From a virus, in IMG/VR virus record IMGVR_UViG_3300008119_000546, positions 1 to 56,564 of that record: a stretch of 56,564 bases of DNA; one strand, written 5' to 3'. The notes under the pieces are model-generated. The model did no database searches, was not told where the DNA came from, and saw only the letters and a program-made list of their open reading frames with translations. The translations under genes and the position numbers were made by a program. Positions 33,440 through 40,821 of this stretch are shown piece after piece (position 1 is the stretch's first letter; each line of letters begins with the position of its first letter).

Positions 33440-35245
33440 CTATACGTCAAAAGATCTTGTGAAGTAGGCTGTGTTGTCTCGGCCAGTAGCACTTTCTGAG
33501 AAAGTTATGCCTGGGTCTTGCACGGTAAATGAATTTTCTGAACAATATAGCTTATAATTCTTTAAGGCTTCTAGAGCAGTAAATGGGGTTTCATAAAATG
33601 CTAAATTGCTGTAGATATTAGATCCACCATATTCAGAACCGCTCTGGTTTTGGTTCATCTTAATCCCTGTGGCAATTGCGCTTAAGACTATTAGTACGTG
33701 ATGGGATACCCCGCTTAAAAAGAAGTCGGATACATTGGTAGAAGATGTCCTGTTTATTCCATTAACGTATATTGCGCTAATTCCGCTCTTTGTTATTGCT
33801 CCTGCATTAGTCCAGCTAAAAGAGGCCGCAGTCGATGAGAACAAAACATTCTTTCCTTCTCTTGGAGTAAAAAACATTTCAATGGTTCTTGGCTGTATTG
33901 GAAGATCTACAGAGAATCCATGTCCTGAAGTCATAGATAGGCCATTGTATTTATTTTGCATTCTTACTGGATAGTTGTAATATCCAAGTGAATAATCATA
34001 GTCGGAATAAACTTTGCCTCCGCCATTATCAGAATAAAAATCTTTATCTGAATATAAATCAATTTCTAATTTATCAAAGTAGGGTAGGTCAAAAGAGGAG
34101 TCGAGTGTGGTCATTGTAATTCGTATGTCTAATATTGGACCAGACAAGTTTTCATTTTTGTTATAGTATGGCAAGACAGAATTGTTTTTGCATGGCGCCC
34201 AGGCTTGTCCTGGAACTTTAACCTCTATTAAAATGTTATCTACATCTTGCCCGTAAGATATTCTAGAAGAAACAATGTTCTCTGGGTTTGGCACATAAAG
34301 TCTTTCTTCAAATACAAAAGTTTTTTCTTCTACTAATTCTGTCTGGGCAAATTCTATTCTTTTATAGGTTGGATTATAGTATGCATCTCCTGAAACTATA
34401 GTGTCTAAAGATTTAAGTCCAGGATATCTGTAAGATACTGATGGCTTTAGGGATACAGAGTTTAGTGAAAATAAAGTTCCGTTTTTAGAATAAACAATCT
34501 GTGAATATTTAGTTTCTTTATAGCCAACCAAATAGTGAGATAAAATCTTTGTGTCTTCAATTTCATAATTATAGATTGCTGCCGAATCTACTACAAATCT
34601 CTTTCCAGTATTTGCTGGACCAATATTAATAGTAATTAATTCATTTGTAAATTTAAATGCTGTTGTGATAATTTTTTCAGAAACCAGTAATCCGTTTATA
34701 TACAAAGACATCTTGTCTTTAGAAAATATACCGACTATATGCATTACTTGATTTTTACTTACTTTGTACCATACTGTTTCTTGCTCTGTACATTTAAATA
34801 TTACATTTTCATTTTTATAAAATAGGCCTATTTTATTTGTTGCGTCTCCAAGAATTAAATACTCTTGGCTATCTGATACGTCTGGACTAAACCATATTTC
34901 AAATGAGAATGGGCTGTCTGGGTTCTTGTATGTAGCAATGCCTGGGGCTTTTAGTGATAAGTCTATGTCATTATTAATTTCTGTTCCTCTGACTCCCGCC
35001 CCAATTATAGGCAAGACTTCCATTGCAGAAGCATTTATTGCATATCCTTCCATACCATTACCAGAATAGTCTTTTATTGGAAGTCCACTTATTGCTGCAT
35101 ACGAAACGCCATTATCTCTTAAATCAGCATATGTGGCATATTGTGTTGTTAGGTTGCTGTATACTCCAGCAGTTCCAGAACGGACTTCATCTAATAAGAA
35201 AAAAGAAAGTGGATTATCTTTTAAGACAGTGTATTTGTATGACAT
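33440..35245 (-). CDS. Tail or head-fibre protein with LamG-like lectin domains
   Basis: 601 residues. Two regions resemble concanavalin A/LamG beta-sandwiches: about 85-235 (FSFEIWFSPDVSDS, VMHIVGIFSKDKMSLYINGL) and about 440-580 (RTIEMFFTPREGKNVLF, SAIYVNGINRTSS). The phrases W-F-S-P...H-I-V-G...L-Y-I-N-G are the usual LamG strand pattern. Likely binds surface glycans. It stands between the collagen-like fibre and the head operon. Confidence 0.75.
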   Translation of the reverse strand: MSYKYTVLKDNPLSFFLLDEVRSGTAGVYSNLTTQYATYADLRDNGVSYAAISGLPIKDYSGNGMEGYAINASAMEVLPIIGAGVRGTEINNDIDLSLKAPGIATYKNPDSPFSFEIWFSPDVSDSQEYLILGDATNKIGLFYKNENVIFKCTEQETVWYKVSKNQVMHIVGIFSKDKMSLYINGLLVSEKIITTAFKFTNELITINIGPANTGKRFVVDSAAIYNYEIEDTKILSHYLVGYKETKYSQIVYSKNGTLFSLNSVSLKPSVSYRYPGLKSLDTIVSGDAYYNPTYKRIEFAQTELVEEKTFVFEERLYVPNPENIVSSRISYGQDVDNILIEVKVPGQAWAPCKNNSVLPYYNKNENLSGPILDIRITMTTLDSSFDLPYFDKLEIDLYSDKDFYSDNGGGKVYSDYDYSLGYYNYPVRMQNKYNGLSMTSGHGFSVDLPIQPRTIEMFFTPREGKNVLFSSTAASFSWTNAGAITKSGISAIYVNGINRTSSTNVSDFFLSGVSHHVLIVLSAIATGIKMNQNQSGSEYGGSNIYSNLAFYETPFTALEALKNYKLYCSENSFTVQDPGITFSESATGRDNTAYFTRSFDV

Positions 35246-35248
35246 GTC

Positions 35249-36361
35249 TTAGATCTCTTCTAGTGCTTTAACTCTCGCTGTAAGCTCTTGTACTGCTTTA
35301 ATTAATGGAGCAATAAATTGGTCGTATCTAAGTCCCTGCATAGAGTCTTCTTCTAACATATCCATTTTTACCCAGCCTGCAAAATCTGCAACTCCAGACT
35401 CATCTAAAGCTGTTTTTACTTCTTGTGCAATAAGTCCATAGTGGGTTCTTGATCCAGGAATTGAAACAATATCTCCGTCTACTATTTCTTTGCCGCCTTC
35501 AATAAACTTATAGCTTACTGGATTTAATTCATTTATAAAATTAAGGCCTAGCTGAGATGGTGCAATTTCAGTTTTTAATCTTTGATCTGACGTATTGATA
35601 GTTCCAGTGTTAGAGTATATTGTTTTCCAAAATCTGTTTGATGTAACTCCATTTGGTGTATCTGTTGGCTGCCCTAAACTATAAAGGTTATTTGCCAAAG
35701 GATACCAGTTAGAGTTTACGCCAAACCCAGTTGAGGTTGGTATGTTTAAACTTATTGTTGTTGGCACTGGATCTATAGTTGCGCTTGATCCAGGAATTCC
35801 TTGTGGTCCAGTGGCACCTGTGGCACCAGTTGCTCCTCTTGGAATTGTAAATGCAAAAACTGCTGCTGTACTTGTGCCAGTGTTTGTAACTGAAGCATTT
35901 GTTCCAGCTGCACCAGTTGTAGTCGTTCCAACCGCAAGCGTGGTAGGACCCTGCGGGCCAACTGGACCCTGTATTCCTTGTGGGCCTTCTGGCAAAACTA
36001 AATTTAATGTCTGTGTAGGTGAGGTTCCAGTAATTGTTGCTGATGCTGTACCGCCCTGTGCTACAGTTCCAATAGACAATACATTTGAAGGACCTGGACC
36101 GCCAATAATACCATCAATTCCTCTAGGCAAAGTTAGATTTAATATAGCTGCTGATGAGGTTCCAACATTTGTAACTGCTGCTGGAGTACTTGCGCTAACG
36201 GTAGTTACTGTACCTATTGCTAAGGTGCCTGAAGGGCCCTGTGGGCCTGGATTAGCAGCAATGAAGGTTGCAATGTCAGCACCAAGGTTTCCAAGGTCTC
36301 TAGGGACGTCTGGGGTGTCTGTATAGTCTGGAAATCTCCAGCCGTTTACTCCTGTGCTCAT
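35249..36361 (-). CDS. Collagen-like tail fibre with S74 chaperone
   Basis: 370 residues. Contains short Gly-X-Y collagen-like runs (GPQGPSG; GPQGIQGPVGPQGP; GATGATGATGPQGIPG) separated by beta modules with the repeated phrase LNLTLPRG / FAFTIPRG. From about residue 258 a Peptidase_S74 chaperone: SDQRLKTEI carries S-x2-R-x-K, then NPVSYKFIEGG, YGLIAQEVK and a terminal coiled coil (LIKAVQELTARVKALEE). Trimeric fibre expected, with self-cleavage. No Shine-Dalgarno precedes the ATG; TATAAT lies six bases upstream. It follows directly after the 2OG-oxygenase operon, whose enzymes could hydroxylate its prolines. Confidence 0.85.
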   Translation of the reverse strand: MSTGVNGWRFPDYTDTPDVPRDLGNLGADIATFIAANPGPQGPSGTLAIGTVTTVSASTPAAVTNVGTSSAAILNLTLPRGIDGIIGGPGPSNVLSIGTVAQGGTASATITGTSPTQTLNLVLPEGPQGIQGPVGPQGPTTLAVGTTTTGAAGTNASVTNTGTSTAAVFAFTIPRGATGATGATGPQGIPGSSATIDPVPTTISLNIPTSTGFGVNSNWYPLANNLYSLGQPTDTPNGVTSNRFWKTIYSNTGTINTSDQRLKTEIAPSQLGLNFINELNPVSYKFIEGGKEIVDGDIVSIPGSRTHYGLIAQEVKTALDESGVADFAGWVKMDMLEEDSMQGLRYDQFIAPLIKAVQELTARVKALEEI

Positions 36362-36367
36362 TTTTTT

Positions 36368-36373
36368 ATTATA
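36368..36373 (-). promoter_or_regulatory. -10 element for leaderless collagen-like fibre mRNA
   Basis: TATAAT ends exactly six bases before the ATG at 36361, and no Shine-Dalgarno is present. The -35 region (inside the end of the oxygenase gene) is poor. Confidence 0.45.
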
Positions 36374-36381
36374 CCACCGAT

Positions 36382-37032
36382 CTACTTAATATATACGTGT
36401 GCGGGGCTCATATATCTGGTGCCAGAAATAATTGGCTTTACTTCATGAATATATGGCTCCTGCGAAGGAAACATTATCATGCTTCCAGCTTTTGGCTTAA
36501 CGGTAACATTGTGATTTGGAAAGCTAATTTCTCCGCCTTCGTAGTCGTCGTTTATATATGCTACCAAAGAAAATGCTAGATCTGCATTACCATCTTGTCC
36601 GTCAAAATGTGGACCCATAGACTGTCCTTCATTCCAAGCCTTAATAGTGGTGTTATCTAAATTTAAATTATATTTACTTTTATCCAGCTTGTGTCCTTCT
36701 AGGTATCTATCGGTACACATTTCAAATGCCATTAGAAAGCTATTTGCTATATACAAAGTTTTTTTATCTACCATATCTGATCCAGTAGATTCTTTTAACT
36801 TAGATTTATTAATATTTTTTGTTTTTCCGTAAATTAATTCTTTGTCATCGCTTGCTGTCCAATTTTCCCATTTAGATATTCTAGAATAAGACTGTGGCTC
36901 TTCATCAATTTTGTCAATAAATACTTTTAGCTCTTCTGGAAAACTTAATGCATTTTCCCAGTACCAAATTTGTGGTCCAAGAACCTGAAGGTCAAACATT
37001 ATAAATTGTTTAAACTCAATATTGTTTTGCAT
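36382..37032 (-). CDS. 2OG-Fe(II) oxygenase 1 (prolyl-4-hydroxylase type)
   Basis: 216 residues. Double-stranded beta-helix dioxygenase using 2-oxoglutarate, O2 and Fe(II). Visible motifs: iron ligands in GPHFDGQ (His142, Asp144) and YIHEV (His196); Arg206 ten residues later (SGTRY) for the 2OG carboxylate; strand pair YINDDYEGGEISFP; PKAGSMIMFPS. Substrate unknown: a hydroxylated prolyl residue on a fibre is my inference. TAATG coupling with the next oxygenase upstream. Confidence 0.9.
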   Translation of the reverse strand: MQNNIEFKQFIMFDLQVLGPQIWYWENALSFPEELKVFIDKIDEEPQSYSRISKWENWTASDDKELIYGKTKNINKSKLKESTGSDMVDKKTLYIANSFLMAFEMCTDRYLEGHKLDKSKYNLNLDNTTIKAWNEGQSMGPHFDGQDGNADLAFSLVAYINDDYEGGEISFPNHNVTVKPKAGSMIMFPSQEPYIHEVKPIISGTRYMSPAHVYIK

Positions 37033-37781
37033 TATTCTACTTCCTTGGCTGAATATTTTTCTCCAGATGCAGTAATTCTTAGTCCTTGGTTACGAATATC
37101 TTCCCACTCGGTAGCCTCTACCTTTTGATACGCTCTTACTTCAGCAAGCTCTTCTGCCCACTTATCTCTTACCTCTTGTGGGTAATCTGATTCTTCTCTG
37201 TCATCCCAAAAAGATCCGAGTGTATATCGAATTGCTTTCTTTACTGTTGTAACTTCGTGAGTGTTTTCAAATCCTCCAGCAAATGTGGCCATGCTTCCAG
37301 TCTTTGGAACAATCGTTAGCCCATGCTTAAAATTTAAAACTCCATCTTCAAAGTCATCATTTAAGTAAATAAATGTTGCGTATCTGCTTCTTGTAAATGC
37401 ACCAGAGTTGCCTTCATTATCTGTGTTATCTGAATGCATATTTGCAAATGCGCCAGGTGCCCATCTCTGAGAGTGCCAACTAATTTGTGACATTTGCTCA
37501 GGATTTTTACCAGCCATATCGGCTGTTGCGTCAATTACTCTTTGTCTTAGTACTTGAAAAAAATCTCCTGGCAATCCGCAAGCAATTGTATCTGGATCAT
37601 TGACTTCTGGCATACCAGATGAATATGATTCATAGAAAGAAATAGGCATCCACTTCAATTCTTCTTTTTGCATTTTTATGTCTAGGACTTTAATAATTGC
37701 AGCGCACTCTTCTGGAGTCAAGAAATTGTCATATACAACTATATCTGATTTATGTCTTGTTACAACCATGTCTCTTTCCAT
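37032..37781 (-). CDS. 2OG-Fe(II) oxygenase 2, divergent
   Basis: 249 residues. Ligands: NMHSDNT (His116, Asp118), NTHEV (His175) and Arg185 at +10 (KKAIRY). The strand motif is YLNDDFEDGVLNFK, and PKTGSMATFAGG replaces the FPS found in the others, so this is the most divergent member, perhaps with another substrate. A charged C-terminal extension of about 55 residues follows the core. TAATG overlaps on both sides. Confidence 0.88.
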   Translation of the reverse strand: MERDMVVTRHKSDIVVYDNFLTPEECAAIIKVLDIKMQKEELKWMPISFYESYSSGMPEVNDPDTIACGLPGDFFQVLRQRVIDATADMAGKNPEQMSQISWHSQRWAPGAFANMHSDNTDNEGNSGAFTRSRYATFIYLNDDFEDGVLNFKHGLTIVPKTGSMATFAGGFENTHEVTTVKKAIRYTLGSFWDDREESDYPQEVRDKWAEELAEVRAYQKVEATEWEDIRNQGLRITASGEKYSAKEVE

Positions 37782-38596
37782 TATTTATTTTCTCCCTTTA
37801 TATTAGCAAGATCATCGTAAAATGTTGGTACACCATTTTCCAAATATCTCATGTTTCTTGGGTCTTCGTGCTTAATTCTTTCCGCTTCCATCTGAGCCCA
37901 CTTATATGCCCCATAAGTCTTTTGGTTGTTTAACCATTCTTTTGTTCCATCAAATGGTGTCATAACAAAGTTTCTTACAAAGAACTTCTCGTTATTTTCA
38001 ATAGTTTTAACTCCGTGATAATATGGCTCTGTAGATGGGAAAACTAAAATATCTCCAGAAACTGGCTTATGATTAATAAGCTTACCGTCTACAAAAAATT
38101 CAATGTCACCACCATCGTAGTCATCATTTATATACATTGTACAAGTTATAAAAAATTTGTCTCCAGGCATATCTTTTTGAGATGTTATATGATCTGTATG
38201 ATACTGCATTGTCATTTTGTTATCTAAAGTGTTAATTTGTGGATTATACTTTGAGTATGAGCATCCGCTAAATCTCCAGCCATCTGGCAAACTAATGTTA
38301 TGTCTTTCTACGTAGTCCATTAAAACTGCATGATAGGCAGCCTCAACCTCTTCTACAAAATTCTTTTCTTTAATAAACATTTCATCTGACTGCTGATCAT
38401 CAGATATCTCCATTGGATTCTTTTTTTGTGTATAAGTGCCAAAGTGTGCCCATGGATCCCATGTCTTTAAAAAATGCTTGCCCTCTGAAGTTCTTTCAGA
38501 CTCTTTCATTACTTCGTACATTTTTTGTGGATCAGTAAGAACATCTCTGTAAACTTCTACATTTGGATAAATCTCTATATAATTTAAGTTACTCAT
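37781..38596 (-). CDS. 2OG-Fe(II) oxygenase 3
   Basis: 271 residues. Ligands: QYHTDH (His133, Asp135), YYHGV (His194). The residue at +10, which anchors 2-oxoglutarate, is Lys204 rather than Arg; collagen-type prolyl 4-hydroxylases also use Lys here. YINDDYDGGDIEFF and SGDILVFPST match its paralogues. A 60-residue C-terminal extension is rich in Trp/Tyr and Lys (GAYKWAQMEAERIKH). Start overlaps the previous stop by four bases (ATGA). Confidence 0.9.
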   Translation of the reverse strand: MSNLNYIEIYPNVEVYRDVLTDPQKMYEVMKESERTSEGKHFLKTWDPWAHFGTYTQKKNPMEISDDQQSDEMFIKEKNFVEEVEAAYHAVLMDYVERHNISLPDGWRFSGCSYSKYNPQINTLDNKMTMQYHTDHITSQKDMPGDKFFITCTMYINDDYDGGDIEFFVDGKLINHKPVSGDILVFPSTEPYYHGVKTIENNEKFFVRNFVMTPFDGTKEWLNNQKTYGAYKWAQMEAERIKHEDPRNMRYLENGVPTFYDDLANIKGENK

Positions 38597-39267
38597 GGTT
38601 GTCTGTCTCCTGTATGTTTAGATATCGTCCAAAAGAATGGAGATGTAAATCGGTTGCCAGATTTTACTGGCCTTACCCCGTGAGTATAATTCATGTCTCC
38701 TGGGAAAAAATATGCTGCTCCTGCTACTGGCTGAAATTCAATTCCGTGTTGTGGGAAATAAAGTTCTCCACCTTCATAATCATCGTTAAAATAAAAAAGG
38801 CCAGCTAAATCGTACCACGGGAAATCATTTGGTCTTCCCTTTTCTGGACCAGAATGAAATTCTTTATCTGCGTGAGGCTCTTGTCTTGCACCTATTGGCC
38901 ACTTAACAATTGCTGGACCAGTTTCTTTTGCGTCAACATCAAAAAATTTATCTACTTCAATCTTTAGTCTGTCAATCATGCTATAAATAAGTTCTAGTAT
39001 GCTGGGATCTGAAGCTCGCAATGAGTTCATTGTACATACTCTATCTTCCCAAATTTTGTGATCATACAAGACTAGTCCGTCTTCATCAACGTGAGTTTCA
39101 GTTACATCCCAAATTTTATTAGATAAGGCAAAGTCCATCAATCTTTTTCTTTCTTCTAATGAAAGAAAGTCTCTTATTTCAACAATGTTGTCTATGGAGT
39201 TGCCAAAAAAACCAGAGGGTGTAATAGATACTGGTCTGTTGTCATGCCATTCGTTTTGCGGTTTCAT
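38593..39267 (-). CDS. 2OG-Fe(II) oxygenase 4
   Basis: 224 residues. Ligands: EPHADKE (His132, Asp134), YTHGV (His196), Arg206 at +10 (SGNRF). YFNDDYEGGELYFP and VAGAAYFFPGD are close to oxygenases 1 and 5, indicating tandem duplication followed by divergence. The N-terminal ~110 residues are mixed helices typical of the substrate-binding side of prolyl hydroxylases. GGGGAAGAAG upstream serves as ribosome-binding site. Confidence 0.9.
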   Translation of the reverse strand: MKPQNEWHDNRPVSITPSGFFGNSIDNIVEIRDFLSLEERKRLMDFALSNKIWDVTETHVDEDGLVLYDHKIWEDRVCTMNSLRASDPSILELIYSMIDRLKIEVDKFFDVDAKETGPAIVKWPIGARQEPHADKEFHSGPEKGRPNDFPWYDLAGLFYFNDDYEGGELYFPQHGIEFQPVAGAAYFFPGDMNYTHGVRPVKSGNRFTSPFFWTISKHTGDRQP

Positions 39268-39318
39268 TTTATCTTCTTCCCCTGGTAATTAATTTTACCA
39301 TATTGTGGTTTATAATCT

Positions 39319-40029
39319 TTATTTGTCTTTATTTTCTTTATTTACAACTAGCCTTAATGCCTTTACCTGATGCTTGCCTATAGCATTTTTTAAATGGTCT
39401 ACGGCATCTCTGTAAAAATTTGACCATACCCCAGATCTATTTAAATCATAAATTATCTCAGAGTATTTGTCTGAATCAAACTGGCTGGCTGGCATAGTAG
39501 ACATTGACTCAAAATTTATCTCAGAGCCTTGAAGGGATGCTAGATCAATTGGTAGAATGGCTATTATTGGGGTTCCAGCCTCTATTGTTAGAATTTCATT
39601 TGGCTTAGTAATCATCCAGGCCACTGGGATTTCTCCCCTAAAAAAAGAAGTGCTGATTAATGTTGTAAATGGTACAGCGCCATCAAAAAATAAATTTGGG
39701 ACTGGCATAGAAAGCATGCTTAAATTATCTTCTGTTTTAAACATAAGCCCAGTGTTAAAACTTATAGTCCCGTTAGCTCTACCTGCATATGCATATTTTT
39801 CTCCAGATAAAATTTTAACATGATCTGGGCTAGCATCGCTTACTCCGTCCCAAATAAAGCTTATATCCTCTGGGAATGATATTGACCAGCCAAGCTGATT
39901 AGTTAGTCCTACTGGAAAACACTTGTATGCGTGAGCTTCCCAAGTATTATCCATCCATTTTCTTTTTATAGAAAGCGGTTCTACTATTCCGTAACCATCT
40001 CTTATCTCCCAAGCCTTTATGTTATGCAT
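39319..40029 (-). CDS. DUF6065-like protein in the oxygenase operon
   Basis: 236 residues. KCFPVGLTNQLGWSISFPED, SFIWDGVSD, FNTGLMFKTEDNL, PNLFFDGAVPFTTLI and EAGTPIIAILPIDL follow the pattern I know as DUF6065: a beta-rich protein with conserved N-Q-x-G-W and W-D/N-G. Function unknown. It overlaps the first oxygenase gene by eight bases and lies amid five oxygenases, so it probably acts in the same pathway, for instance as substrate adaptor or lectin-like subunit. That role is inferred. Confidence 0.7.
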   Translation of the reverse strand: MHNIKAWEIRDGYGIVEPLSIKRKWMDNTWEAHAYKCFPVGLTNQLGWSISFPEDISFIWDGVSDASPDHVKILSGEKYAYAGRANGTISFNTGLMFKTEDNLSMLSMPVPNLFFDGAVPFTTLISTSFFRGEIPVAWMITKPNEILTIEAGTPIIAILPIDLASLQGSEINFESMSTMPASQFDSDKYSEIIYDLNRSGVWSNFYRDAVDHLKNAIGKHQVKALRLVVNKENKDK

Positions 40030-40735
40030 AGGGGTTTTTGCCAGTCTTAGCGTCTTCCTCTACCCACTTTGATCTCATCTCCATAAATTCTTGTCTGTGC
40101 TGATGATCGTTATAGTCTAACATTGTAACAATTGAAAATTTCATTCCAGATTTTACTGGCATAGCTCTATGAGAAAACAAATATGTTGATGGGAAAATGT
40201 ATAGGTCTCCAGCTTGTGGTTTAATATCAAGACCTATTTTTGGAAAATATAAATTTCCGCCTTCGTACTCATCATTAACATATGCTACAAGAGAAACTGT
40301 GGCACTGTAAGAAAATCCATGGTCTGCGTGTTCTTGAAAATGCTGTCCTTCTCCATAACGAATACAGTTCATAACTTCCCAGTAATTCATTTTTACATTA
40401 TGCTTTGCACAATAATCTTCTACTGCTGGATTTTGAGATTTTTTTAGATCTTGCCACAAACTAGAAACTAGTTTTTCTGTTTCTGTTCTAGGATTTGGTA
40501 TGTCGCCAACCTTAATATCTTCACAGTCTCTGTAGTCTGGCCTTTTTTCGCTATAGCCAACAAATCCAAAGGTCCAAAGAAATCTGGAATCGTTGTCTTT
40601 AATTGCTGACTCGCCTATTTCATTAAGTCTTTCAATAACATTTAATTCTTTTTTAATTGCGTTTCTATATACCCAAACGCCTGGGAAAAGCTCTTCTTTT
40701 GAAGAAAATTTATATTTATCATTTATGTTATCCAT
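40022..40735 (-). CDS. 2OG-Fe(II) oxygenase 5, first gene of the operon
   Basis: 237 residues. Ligands: QEHADHG (His136, Asp138), FSHRA (His189), and Lys199 at +10 (SGMKF) instead of Arg. YVNDEYEGGNLYFP and PQAGDLYIFPST agree with its paralogues. C-terminal extension is charged (EMRSKWVEEDAK). No Shine-Dalgarno; the TATAAT of a near-consensus promoter ends seven bases before the ATG, so translation is probably leaderless. Confidence 0.9.
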   Translation of the reverse strand: MDNINDKYKFSSKEELFPGVWVYRNAIKKELNVIERLNEIGESAIKDNDSRFLWTFGFVGYSEKRPDYRDCEDIKVGDIPNPRTETEKLVSSLWQDLKKSQNPAVEDYCAKHNVKMNYWEVMNCIRYGEGQHFQEHADHGFSYSATVSLVAYVNDEYEGGNLYFPKIGLDIKPQAGDLYIFPSTYLFSHRAMPVKSGMKFSIVTMLDYNDHQHRQEFMEMRSKWVEEDAKTGKNPYA

Positions 40736-40742
40736 AATATTT

Positions 40743-40772
40743 ATTATAGCATTTAAAAATTCATATTGTCAA
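40743..40772 (-). promoter_or_regulatory. Near-consensus promoter of the oxygenase operon (TTGACA-N18-TATAAT)
   Basis: TTGACA (40772-40767), 18-base spacer ending in TGC, TATAAT (40748-40743), seven bases to the ATG at 40735. Its -35 abuts the terminator of the Hint protein gene. Confidence 0.8.
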
Positions 40773-40773
40773 T

Positions 40774-40806
40774 AAGAAAGGGAGCAGATTGACTGCTCCC
40801 TCTCTT
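40774..40806 (-). terminator. Intrinsic terminator after the Hint-domain protein gene
   Basis: 14-base arms (40774-40787 with 40793-40806) with one mismatch, core GGGAGCAG/CTGCTCCC, 5-base loop, followed by TTTCTTATT on the minus strand. Confidence 0.9.
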
Positions 40807-40821
40807 ATTATACGCTTATTT

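Noticed and set aside
35742-36326. Plus-strand open frame rich in Val/Pro/Ala
   Set aside because: Mirror of the collagen-like fibre's repetitive codons; composition is a by-product of Gly-Pro and Thr codons on the other strand.
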